Shown here: piece by piece, positions 1 to 6,915 of the stretch
Numbering within the stretch: position 1 is the first letter of the stretch
Layout of the letters: every line of letters begins with the position of its first letter
Assembly: GCA_021647375.1 (NCBI GenBank)
Contig: JAKIUV010000088.1
Coordinates: 1-11,015 of the forward strand
Direction: 5' to 3'
Length of the DNA: 11,015 nt
Source of the DNA: Robiginitomaculum sp.
GTDB taxonomy: Bacteria; Pseudomonadota; Alphaproteobacteria; Caulobacterales; Maricaulaceae
The notes under the pieces: generated by a model
Databases searched by the model: none
Told to the model about the DNA's origin: nothing
Seen by the model: only the letters and a program-made list of their open reading frames with translations
Position numbers and translations under genes: made by a program

Positions 1-533
1 GCGGCAGCCAATTTTTGGTCATTGGCATATTGGCGGCTTTGTTACAGGCAAAAGAAACCGGAGAGGGTTGCATCATAGACGCGGCCATTATTGACGGGAC
101 TTTCTCCATGATGGGTATCGTTCACTCTTTGGATCATATGGGTATGTGGTCGGAGAAACGCAGTAGTAATTTGCTCGATGGCTCAAGGCCGTTCTATCGT
201 TGCTACACGACAAGCGACGGCGGGTTTATGGCGGTTGGCTGTTTGGAACCAAAATTTTTCAGTGAAATGCTCAGGGTCTTGAACCTGGATCCGCAAACTT
301 ACGGCGACCAAAACAACCCAAACCTTTGGCCAGAGCAAACCGAACTGCTCACACACATTTTCAAAAGCAAGCCCCGCGCTCACTGGGAATTTTTGTTCGA
401 AAACACAGATGCTTGCGTCACCCCCGTCCTCACCTACGTCGAGGCAAAAAATCACCCACACAATAAAGCGCGCAAAACACATACGGAGCGTAACGGCCTC
501 ACTCACCCCGCAAAAGCACCGAGATTTATGTGA
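1..533 (+). CDS. Alpha-methylacyl-CoA racemase / CoA-transferase family III (CaiB/BaiF), C-terminal part, 5' truncated by window edge
   Basis: This is the C-terminal half of a family III CoA-transferase fold protein, closest in style to alpha-methylacyl-CoA racemase (AMACR), which epimerises 2-methylacyl-CoA thioesters in branched-chain fatty acid breakdown. The frame is open to the left edge, so the TTG at 15 is not the real start. Visible hallmarks are GSQFLVIGILAALLQAKETG, IIDAAIIDGT, the NLLDG..PFY segment, AVGCLEPKFF, DACVTPVL and the closing KAPRF. By comparison with the mycobacterial racemase MCR as I recall it, the Glu in CLEP (codon 78 counted from base 15) matches catalytic Glu241; the His and Asp partners would lie upstream of the window. 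The protein stops right after APRFM, whereas MCR-type racemases usually run some 20 residues further. Substrate is inferred from family only. A weak hairpin follows the stop, and uvrA begins 113 bases later. Confidence 0.85.
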   Translation, partial: GSQFLVIGILAALLQAKETGEGCIIDAAIIDGTFSMMGIVHSLDHMGMWSEKRSSNLLDGSRPFYRCYTTSDGGFMAVGCLEPKFFSEMLRVLNLDPQTYGDQNNPNLWPEQTELLTHIFKSKPRAHWEFLFENTDACVTPVLTYVEAKNHPHNKARKTHTERNGLTHPAKAPRFM

Positions 534-552
534 TTTCTGCCTAAACCTGTCA

Positions 553-571
553 GGAGCGGTCAGTTTCCGCT
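553..571 (+). terminator. Weak candidate hairpin after the racemase gene
   Basis: GGAGCGG and CCGCTTT can pair as RNA across a TCAGTTT loop, with five Watson-Crick pairs (AGCGG/CCGCT) and two G-U pairs. It starts about 20 bases after the racemase stop codon. Only a short T stretch follows, so termination here would be inefficient. The rest of the 534-646 gap holds no clear promoter. Confidence 0.25.
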
Positions 572-646
572 TTCAATCACTTATGTTCATGTTATGAGCC
601 ATTATCAAGAGACATGGAGCGCCTTTTGGCACGACAGGGAAACTAA

Positions 647-3484
647 ATGACTTCATTAAAACACATCAAAGTGCGCGGTGCGCGGACGCATAATCTTAAA
701 AACGTCAATGTGGATTTGCCGCGCGATAAGCTTATCGTCATTACCGGGCTGTCCGGTTCGGGGAAATCCTCCCTGGCCTTTGACACAATTTATGCGGAGG
801 GCCAGCGGCGGTATGTGGAGAGCTTGTCGGCCTATGCCCGCCAGTTTTTGGAAATGCAAGACAAGCCGGATGTGGACAGTATAGAGGGGCTGTCTCCGGC
901 CATTTCTATCGAGCAAAAAACCACCTCTAAAAACCCGCGCTCGACCGTGGGCACGGTCACGGAAATTTATGATTATATGCGCCTATTATGGGCGCGGGTC
1001 GGGGTACCTTATTCGCCGGCTACGGGCTTGCCCATAGAGAGCCAATCGGTTGCGCAAATGGTTGACCGCGTCATGGCGCTACCGGAGAAAACCAAGCTTT
1101 ATATCCTCGCTCCCATCGTGCGCGGGCGCAAAGGTGAGTACCGCAAAGAATTTGCCGATTTAATGAAGCAAGGTTTCCAGCGAGCAAAAATCGACGGCGA
1201 ACTTGTGCGTATCGAAGACGCCCCTGCTCTGGATAAAAAATTTAAACACGACATTGATGTGGTGGTCGACAGGGTTGTGGTGCGCGAGGGTTTGGAGACA
1301 CGGCTGGCCGATAGTTTCGAGACGGCGCTGCGCTTGTCCGATGGTTTGGCCGTTGCTGAAAATGCGGAAGATGAAACACGTATCTTATTCTCGCAAAAAT
1401 TCGCCTGCCCGGTTTCGGGCTTTACCATATCAGAAATAGAGCCGCGCTTATTCTCGTTCAACTCGCCCCACGGGGCTTGTCCAGCTTGCGACGGGTTGGG
1501 GCATGAGCTTAAATTTGATGCCAAGCTGGTTATCCCCGACACCAGCAAAACCCTTGGTTCAGGCGCCATCGCTCCTTGGTCAAAGACGCCCAGCCGCATG
1601 TACCGCCAAACTCTGGAGGCATTGGCAAACCATTACGGCTTCGATCTTGAAACCCCGTGGCAGAAATTGAAAACCAAACACCAGGACATTCTCCTATACG
1701 GCACTAAGGGCGAAATGGTTGAGTTTGTCTATTCCGAAGCCGGGCGCAAATACGAAACCAAAAAACCGTTCGAAGGCATTATCCCCAATCTGGATCGCCG
1801 TTTCAGGGATACGGAAAGCACATGGGCGCGGGACTTTCTAGCCAAATTCCAATCCACCGCCCAGTGCGAAACCTGCAAAGGCAAACGCCTGCGCCCCGAA
1901 GCTCTGGCGGTTAAAATAGACGGTATGGACATCACCGAAACGGGCGAAATGTCCATCAAGCTGGCTAAGGACAGGTTCGAGAAATTGTCCAAAGATTTAA
2001 AAGGCCAAAACGCAGAAATCGCGCGGCCTGTCCTTAAGGAAATCTCCGACCGCTTGTCATTCCTGAACGCAGTCGGCTTGGATTATCTCACATTGGGGCG
2101 CGGCTCCGGCTCATTATCCGGCGGCGAAAGCCAGCGCATTCGCTTGGCCTCACAAATCGGCTCCGGGCTTACGGGGGTTCTGTATGTGCTGGACGAACCA
2201 AGCATCGGCCTGCACCAGCGCGACAATGCCCGGCTATTGGAAACCCTGCGCGGGCTTAGGGATTTGGGTAATACCGTGATTGTGGTGGAACACGACGAAG
2301 ACGCTATTTTGACCGCAGATTATGTCCTCGACATGGGGCCTCTCGCAGGCATAGAGGGCGGTGAAGTGGTGGCCGAAGGCACACCTGCCAAGATTAAGGC
2401 CAACAAAAAATCCCTGACCGGGCAATATCTGGTTGGTAAAAAGAAAATCGAAGTCCCGTCCGAACGCCGCAAGGCAGGGCACAAATTCCTCAAAGTAAAT
2501 GGTGCGCGGGGCAATAATCTTAAATCCGTAAATGTGGAATTTCCCCTCGGTCTGTTCATTTGTGTGACGGGCGTATCGGGCGGCGGTAAATCCACCCTGA
2601 CGGTTGAAACCCTGTACAAAGCGGCGGCGCGTAAACTGAATAATTCCAGTGTCTCGGTTATGCCCCACGACAGTATTGAGGGCTTCGAATATCTCGACAA
2701 AGTTATCGACATAGACCAGTCCCCCATAGGCCGCACGCCGCGCTCTAACCCGGCCACCTATACGGGCGCCTTCACCCCCATTCGCGACTGGTTCGCCGGT
2801 CTTCCGGAATCCAAAACGCGGGGCTATAAACCCGGACGGTTCAGTTTCAACGTCAAGGGCGGGCGCTGTGAGGCGTGTCGGGGCGGCGGCGTTATCAAGA
2901 TCGAAATGCACTTCTTGCCGGACGTTTATGTGCAGTGCGAAACCTGCCGGGGCGAACGCTATAACCGCGAAACCCTAGAGATAAAATTCAAAGGCCAAAC
3001 CATCGCTGATGTCCTCGCCATGAGTATTGACGAAGCGGCGGTGTTCTTCAAGGCCGTGCCCAGCATCCGCGATAAAATGGTCACCTTACAGCGGGTCGGT
3101 CTGGGCTATCTTCAGGTCGGGCAACAGGCCACCACATTATCAGGCGGCGAAGCCCAGCGGGTCAAGCTGGCCAAGGAGCTTTCCAAACGCGCCACAGGCC
3201 GCACACTCTACATTCTCGACGAACCCACGACCGGACTACATTTCGAAGATGTCAATAAGCTGCTCGGTGTCCTCAACGAACTGGTCGAGGGCGGCAATAC
3301 CATGATCGTCATCGAGCATAATCTAGACGTCATTAAAACCGCCGACTGGATAATAGACCTAGGCCCAGAAGGCGGCGACGGCGGCGGAGAAATCGTAGCC
3401 ATAGGCACACCAGAAGACGTAGCCAAAGTCAAAAAAAGCTGGACAGGTAAATATTTGAAGCCAGCGCTAGCGAAGAACGCCTAA
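647..3484 (+). CDS. uvrA: UvrA, excinuclease ABC subunit A
   Basis: UvrA is the cytoplasmic damage-recognition ATPase of nucleotide excision repair; it loads UvrB at lesions. The 945 residues match the usual full length. Two ABC ATPase modules are visible. Module 1 has Walker A GLSGSGKS (34-41), signature LSGGESQR (from 490) and Walker B VLDEPS (D516, E517). Module 2 has Walker A GVSGGGKS (642-649), signature LSGGEAQR (from 831) and Walker B ILDEPT (D858, E859). The C-terminal zinc finger is intact, C741-x2-C744-x19-C764-x2-C767. The first zinc site is degenerate: C254-x2-S257 then C278-x2-C281, so one cysteine is a serine, a pattern I associate with alphaproteobacterial UvrA. The ATG has a modest AGGGA ribosome site at 636-640. 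I saw no clear SOS box upstream. The gene ends 11 bases from the convergent TonB-domain gene. Confidence 0.98.
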   Translation: MTSLKHIKVRGARTHNLKNVNVDLPRDKLIVITGLSGSGKSSLAFDTIYAEGQRRYVESLSAYARQFLEMQDKPDVDSIEGLSPAISIEQKTTSKNPRSTVGTVTEIYDYMRLLWARVGVPYSPATGLPIESQSVAQMVDRVMALPEKTKLYILAPIVRGRKGEYRKEFADLMKQGFQRAKIDGELVRIEDAPALDKKFKHDIDVVVDRVVVREGLETRLADSFETALRLSDGLAVAENAEDETRILFSQKFACPVSGFTISEIEPRLFSFNSPHGACPACDGLGHELKFDAKLVIPDTSKTLGSGAIAPWSKTPSRMYRQTLEALANHYGFDLETPWQKLKTKHQDILLYGTKGEMVEFVYSEAGRKYETKKPFEGIIPNLDRRFRDTESTWARDFLAKFQSTAQCETCKGKRLRPEALAVKIDGMDITETGEMSIKLAKDRFEKLSKDLKGQNAEIARPVLKEISDRLSFLNAVGLDYLTLGRGSGSLSGGESQRIRLASQIGSGLTGVLYVLDEPSIGLHQRDNARLLETLRGLRDLGNTVIVVEHDEDAILTADYVLDMGPLAGIEGGEVVAEGTPAKIKANKKSLTGQYLVGKKKIEVPSERRKAGHKFLKVNGARGNNLKSVNVEFPLGLFICVTGVSGGGKSTLTVETLYKAAARKLNNSSVSVMPHDSIEGFEYLDKVIDIDQSPIGRTPRSNPATYTGAFTPIRDWFAGLPESKTRGYKPGRFSFNVKGGRCEACRGGGVIKIEMHFLPDVYVQCETCRGERYNRETLEIKFKGQTIADVLAMSIDEAAVFFKAVPSIRDKMVTLQRVGLGYLQVGQQATTLSGGEAQRVKLAKELSKRATGRTLYILDEPTTGLHFEDVNKLLGVLNELVEGGNTMIVIEHNLDVIKTADWIIDLGPEGGDGGGEIVAIGTPEDVAKVKKSWTGKYLKPALAKNA

Positions 3485-3495
3485 ATCAAACACCC

Positions 3496-4704
3496 TTAAA
3501 TCGGGTCATTGCCGTAATAATCGGTTAGAATATAGCGGATATCCGTCCTGATATTCTTACGCTGCGCATCAGTTTCTTCGGGAACGCGCGGGGTGTATCT
3601 CCACCTTTTGACTGCGGCGACAGAACTTTTATCATACATTTTTTCTGGCCAAGAATGTAGTATCTGAATATTGATCGGCTTACCCGCATCATCAAGGTCA
3701 AATCTCATAAAAGAAAATCCGGATGTCGACGCCCGCGACGGCATTCTTGGCGGAACGCGCTTAATGGGCTTAGTAATATATTTCACTCCACTTTTAGCGC
3801 CATCATAGGGCCAGCAATCGTCGCACAGGCCTTTTTCGTAAGCTTCATCTTTGTCCATACTGGAGAGCAAATGCATGCGCGTATTGGTCCAACGGCCAAT
3901 CGTTGTGATGCTGGCTTTATCTTCCCTCTTCATAATTTGCGCATTTAATGCCATAGCTTTTTGGTAAGCCAAGGTCGCTTCTAGCCATTCTTTGTCGCGC
4001 TCGTGAGAAAAGCCGATTAATTTATAGGCAATGGCGCTAAATTTCTTGTGCGCCATATCAGGGTTTTTCTCAAAAATATTTATCGCCTCTTGCGCGTATT
4101 TAGCGCTGCGCCATTGCATGCGGTTTGCAGGTGCTCGTTTGCCAGAATTGTTCATACGGGTCGCCAATAAACTTGTAGAGTTCTTTGCTTTTGAATTGGC
4201 CCTACCAGCGATAAGCCGCGCCTTATTCACCATAATCTCGCCAGCAAAAACTGTATCATCAATATCATTAGCTTCGGCTAATTTCAAAGCGGCATCAATG
4301 CGGCTGTGTGCTTTTGTACGCTTGTTAAGTGCCAGCAAAACAATTATCAAACTACTCTCACGCTCCAGAGAGCTTAGCGCACCGTCTTTGCCGTTCTGCT
4401 TGGCTAAATCTGCACTACGCTCCAATGCCTTGGCGGCACTTTTTAGGTCGGATACACGCAGAGCCAATAACCCGTAATTATAGGCCAAGTCACCTGTGGC
4501 TTTGCTATCCCCCAGCAAAGTTTCTGCCTGCTGCCAGGCTGTCTCTGCTTGCCCGGCGGCTAGTTTAATGTCCTTAGCCTCCAAGGCGGCCAGTGACGCT
4601 TTGTAGGGTTTCATCACTTCGTCGGGTATCGGGTCTGCATAGACGGTGGTACAGGTCATCGCCGCGAAACAGGCGAAAAATAACAATATCAAACCACGGC
4701 GCAT
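3496..4704 (-). CDS. Secreted helical-repeat protein with TonB-type C-terminal domain
   Basis: I chose the ATG at 4704 (402 residues) because an AAGGAGGAG ribosome site lies 7-8 bases upstream; the longer frame from a TTG at 4722 would place that site inside the gene. Residues 1-23 form a signal peptide (MRRG, hydrophobic stretch LILLFFACFAAM, cleavage likely after VYA, before DPIPDE). Residues about 35-260 are Ala/Leu/Lys-rich helices that look like degenerate TPR repeats (for example LAYNYGLLALRVSDLKSAAKA and LEATLAYQKAMALN). A CDDC pair sits at 294/297. Residues about 312-395 resemble the TonB C-terminal fold: PPRMPSRA, GFSFMRFDLDDAGKPINIQILHS, then SVAAVKRWRYTP. Classical TonB is anchored in the inner membrane and has a Pro-rich spacer; here the N-terminus looks cleavable and no such spacer is seen, so a periplasmic role is more likely than energy transduction. 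It lies 84 bases downstream of the membrane paralogues and may share their transcript. Confidence 0.8.
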   Translation of the reverse strand: MRRGLILLFFACFAAMTCTTVYADPIPDEVMKPYKASLAALEAKDIKLAAGQAETAWQQAETLLGDSKATGDLAYNYGLLALRVSDLKSAAKALERSADLAKQNGKDGALSSLERESSLIIVLLALNKRTKAHSRIDAALKLAEANDIDDTVFAGEIMVNKARLIAGRANSKAKNSTSLLATRMNNSGKRAPANRMQWRSAKYAQEAINIFEKNPDMAHKKFSAIAYKLIGFSHERDKEWLEATLAYQKAMALNAQIMKREDKASITTIGRWTNTRMHLLSSMDKDEAYEKGLCDDCWPYDGAKSGVKYITKPIKRVPPRMPSRASTSGFSFMRFDLDDAGKPINIQILHSWPEKMYDKSSVAAVKRWRYTPRVPEETDAQRKNIRTDIRYILTDYYGNDPI

Positions 4705-4710
4705 ACACAT

Positions 4711-4719
4711 CTCCTCCTT
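4711..4719 (-). promoter_or_regulatory. Strong ribosome binding site that sets the start of the TonB-domain gene
   Basis: On the minus strand the bases read AAGGAGGAG, close to a full anti-16S match, and end 6 bases before the ATG at 4704. Another ATG at 4710 is too close to be served by it. Confidence 0.7.
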
Positions 4720-4788
4720 CAATGTGCCTCCAATGTTAAAGGTAAATAGGAAAAATGCAAGTCCTCCAAGCAGATTTAGGGACTAACT

Positions 4789-5763
4789 CTAATCAAATTG
4801 GCTAGCCTCATCATTACCGCGCCACCATTTTACTGTGTAAGACGAGATGCCGGATATGGACAATGTGTACAGGGCGTAGGTCGCGCCGTAGGCGAAGATG
4901 GAAATAATGCCGACTAGCATAACCAGAGGGTTTTTGAACCGCTGTGCTGCCGCTTCGAAAGCAATCTTCGGGTTCTCTGAACCTAGGCCGGACAAAGCTT
5001 CTAGGAAAGCCGTATCGCCTGTGACCGCAATAACTGCGACACTCATCACTACATAAATTAATACATAGCCACCGATGACGACAACCAGATATGCGCCAAA
5101 TAAGTTCCAGAATATTCCTTTACTCACCTTGCGCGCGCCCATGATTTGTAGGCGGTCATTATTAACCGTGAGGGCGGCGGCGGGCGCGAGGCTTATGGGT
5201 AAAAACACCAGCAAGCACATCAAAGCGATGAACCCAAGCACACCAATTATGGCGCCCAAAACAGGTATAGCGGCGGCAAGTGCCACGACAAATAATGACA
5301 ATACGAGTACACCGAGAGTATAAGCAATCAGCCAAATAAACCAGACTGCGAGCTGCGCGACCAAGACACGAAATTGAACGGCGCCAAATCTGAGGGGTAT
5401 TCCGCTTTCTTCTTGGTCAAACAAAACCTTTCTGTGTAGCGCCGTCTCGACCGCCGCACCGATGGCCAACATACTGACCATAAGAAACAAATATGAAGGG
5501 AGCATTTTAGGTAATATGGCCAGCAAAGCCATATTATCGGGCGTGCGGCCATCCATCATGGCTTTCATATTGTGCCAATTGGCCTCTAATAAATCCGGGT
5601 AGTATTTGATGATAAATGGGAATGTGACCAACATGGCAATTGCGTAAGCGGCACTGGCCCAAAACCAGAGCCGTTTTGCAAAAAACTTGCCGTCTTGGGT
5701 ACGGAATAATTGCGTAATGGCGGCGGAAAAATCAAACCCTGCACCCTGCTTTTGTATATTCAT
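4789..5763 (-). CDS. Six-helix integral membrane protein, paralogue of the gene just upstream (function unknown)
   Basis: I do not recognise a characterised family. The 324-residue protein has a short N-terminal cytosolic-looking segment (GFDFSAAITQLFRTQDGKFF) and about six hydrophobic segments, near residues 33-53, 88-107, 134-163, 165-190, 218-247 and 279-301. It aligns along its length with the upstream neighbour: xDF near the N-terminus, AAVETALHRKVL against AMVEAALFRRIL, LGAIIGVLGF against LGAIIGLLGF, LAPAAALTVNNDR against LVPASALSIAEDR, VSKGIFWNLFGAY against VTKGRFWPILGSY, and YALYTLSISGISSYTV against EALWYMHFAGVSAHAV. The ATG has a GGAG ribosome site about 8 bases upstream and starts 19 bases after its paralogue ends, so the two are probably one operon. 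The overall shape recalls YciC/GPDPase-type membrane domains, but that is only a resemblance. No catalytic motif is visible. Confidence 0.85.
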   Translation of the reverse strand: MNIQKQGAGFDFSAAITQLFRTQDGKFFAKRLWFWASAAYAIAMLVTFPFIIKYYPDLLEANWHNMKAMMDGRTPDNMALLAILPKMLPSYLFLMVSMLAIGAAVETALHRKVLFDQEESGIPLRFGAVQFRVLVAQLAVWFIWLIAYTLGVLVLSLFVVALAAAIPVLGAIIGVLGFIALMCLLVFLPISLAPAAALTVNNDRLQIMGARKVSKGIFWNLFGAYLVVVIGGYVLIYVVMSVAVIAVTGDTAFLEALSGLGSENPKIAFEAAAQRFKNPLVMLVGIISIFAYGATYALYTLSISGISSYTVKWWRGNDEASQFD

Positions 5764-5782
5764 CTATGTCTCCAAATTTCCC

Positions 5783-6808
5783 TTAATCAAATACTTCAAA
5801 ACTATTTTCGGATTGATCCGTCTGATACAAATTAACTGCGTGGGCGGATACCCCTGCGAAATGCATGTACCACAGGGCTTCAAAAACATAATACAGTACC
5901 ATAGCAACGGCCATCCCGGCCAGCATGGACGGTTGGGTTATCATATCTATAATTTGTGCGATACTCTCGTCCGGTTGCATGCCGCCCATTTTCTCCAAAT
6001 CTGGTATCATAGACATAAAACTGCCCATAAACGCCATCATCAAAATTGTTTGTAGAACCTGGGAAACAATCAGCCCGGCAAGACCAATCACCGCATAAGA
6101 ACCTAATATTGGCCAGAAACGTCCTTTGGTTACCGGCCAAACCTCCCCCAAGGCAAATCTATCTTCGGCAATAGAGAGCGCCGATGCCGGAACCAAGCGG
6201 ATCGTAATAAAGGCAAACAGGGCAAAGGCCGCAACAACACCGAGAAACCCTAACAGGCCGATAATTGCCCCCAAGGCTCCAGATTGAGAGCCACCTGCAA
6301 CCGTTCCTATAATCACAACTATGAGAACAAAATACAGCAATGAAACTATCGCGAATCCAACCAGCCCGACAATCAGGCGGCAAAACATCACCCTAACTTC
6401 GTCCATGCCCAGCCGCCACGGAAAAAGAGACGCGGAGGCACCGTCTTCATCCTCGCGCAATATACGCCGGAACAAGGCCGCCTCAACCATGGCCCAAATC
6501 ACCCATCCACCGACAACAATCAACATAATTGGCAGAAACATTTTGCCCATCATGCCGAACATACGCATAACCGCTTCCATTTCGTCGTCATTACTCGGCT
6601 CGGCTTCCAGCGCGGCGGCGACCTGCATAAATTCAACGAATGACCCCATCATCAATTTGCCAAATAGGAAAATCAAAACGGTCATCATAACGGCATAGAA
6701 AATTGCCAACTTGAAAACAAACCCGGCACTGCCATCGCCGCTTTGAAACGGCATGAAGATTGATCGGCCAAAATCGTAAGGCGCTTTTTGTGTTGTTAAA
6801 TTATTCAT
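5783..6808 (-). CDS. Six-helix integral membrane protein, paralogue of the gene just downstream (function unknown)
   Basis: The start is placed at the ATG at 6808 (341 residues, MNNLTTQK) because a GGGGGAG ribosome site lies 5 bases upstream; a TTG at 6844 would extend it by 12 residues and has no such site. Hydrophobic segments lie near residues 32-52, 92-112, 143-170, 179-204, 231-258 and 295-316. The loop after helix 2 is acidic (LREDEDGAS), and the loop between helices 1 and 2 carries ALEAEPSNDDEMEAVM. Helix 1-2 and 5-6 regions are unusually rich in methionine. It shares motifs throughout with the next gene (LGAII, LGF, VTKGRFW against VSKGIFW, FAGVSAHAV against ISGISSYTV), consistent with an old tandem duplication. 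The function is unknown to me. It is transcribed divergently from trmFO. Confidence 0.83.
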   Translation of the reverse strand: MNNLTTQKAPYDFGRSIFMPFQSGDGSAGFVFKLAIFYAVMMTVLIFLFGKLMMGSFVEFMQVAAALEAEPSNDDEMEAVMRMFGMMGKMFLPIMLIVVGGWVIWAMVEAALFRRILREDEDGASASLFPWRLGMDEVRVMFCRLIVGLVGFAIVSLLYFVLIVVIIGTVAGGSQSGALGAIIGLLGFLGVVAAFALFAFITIRLVPASALSIAEDRFALGEVWPVTKGRFWPILGSYAVIGLAGLIVSQVLQTILMMAFMGSFMSMIPDLEKMGGMQPDESIAQIIDMITQPSMLAGMAVAMVLYYVFEALWYMHFAGVSAHAVNLYQTDQSENSFEVFD

Positions 6809-6813
6809 TCTAA

Positions 6814-6820
6814 CTCCCCC
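6814..6820 (-). promoter_or_regulatory. Ribosome binding site that sets the start of the upstream membrane paralogue
   Basis: The minus strand reads GGGGGAG followed by TTAGA and then the ATG at 6808, a normal Shine-Dalgarno spacing. This supports the shorter protein over the TTG start at 6844. Confidence 0.65.
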
Positions 6821-6836
6821 TTGTATTATGGGAGTT

Positions 6837-6899
6837 TCTGCCAATACGTGAAAAAAATCAACTAGTTTCGTTGTTTTTGCTTTTCACCATTGTGGCAGA
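6837..6899. repeat. 63-base imperfect inverted repeat in the divergent intergenic region
   Basis: The left arm at 6837-6854 reads TCTGCCAATACGTGAAAA. The reverse complement of the right arm at 6881-6899 reads TCTGCCACAATGGTGAAAA. They share TCTGCCA and TGAAAA, with small mismatches and one or two single-base gaps between. Inside, CAAC (6859-6862) and GTTG (6870-6873) extend the symmetry around a 7-base centre. The element fills much of the space between the start of the minus-strand membrane operon and trmFO. It could be a divergent operator or a cruciform/RNA hairpin. A CATAAT hexamer on the minus strand at about 6824-6829 could be a -10 box for the membrane genes, but no convincing -35 is seen. 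Confidence 0.55.
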
Positions 6900-6915
6900 C
6901 CTCTAAAGCCCTCTT

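Noticed and set aside
183..506. Opposite-strand open frame inside the racemase
   Set aside because: It is fully inside a convincing coding frame and its product has no recognisable features.
547..563. Possible E. coli-type SOS box (CTG...CAG) upstream of uvrA
   Set aside because: The spacing is 11 rather than 10 bases and the interior is not AT-rich; alphaproteobacterial LexA sites are usually GTTC-N7-GTTC or its complement, which I did not find in 534-646.
2234..2911. Long opposite-strand open frame inside uvrA (225 residues)
   Set aside because: It is antisense to conserved UvrA motifs; long shadow frames are expected in genes of this base composition.
4751..4784. Possible terminator between the second membrane gene and the TonB-domain gene (minus strand)
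   Set aside because: There is only a 5-base stem (AGTCC/GGACT) with a 15-base loop, separated by 4 bases from a run of five T; too weak to call, though it leaves shared transcription uncertain.
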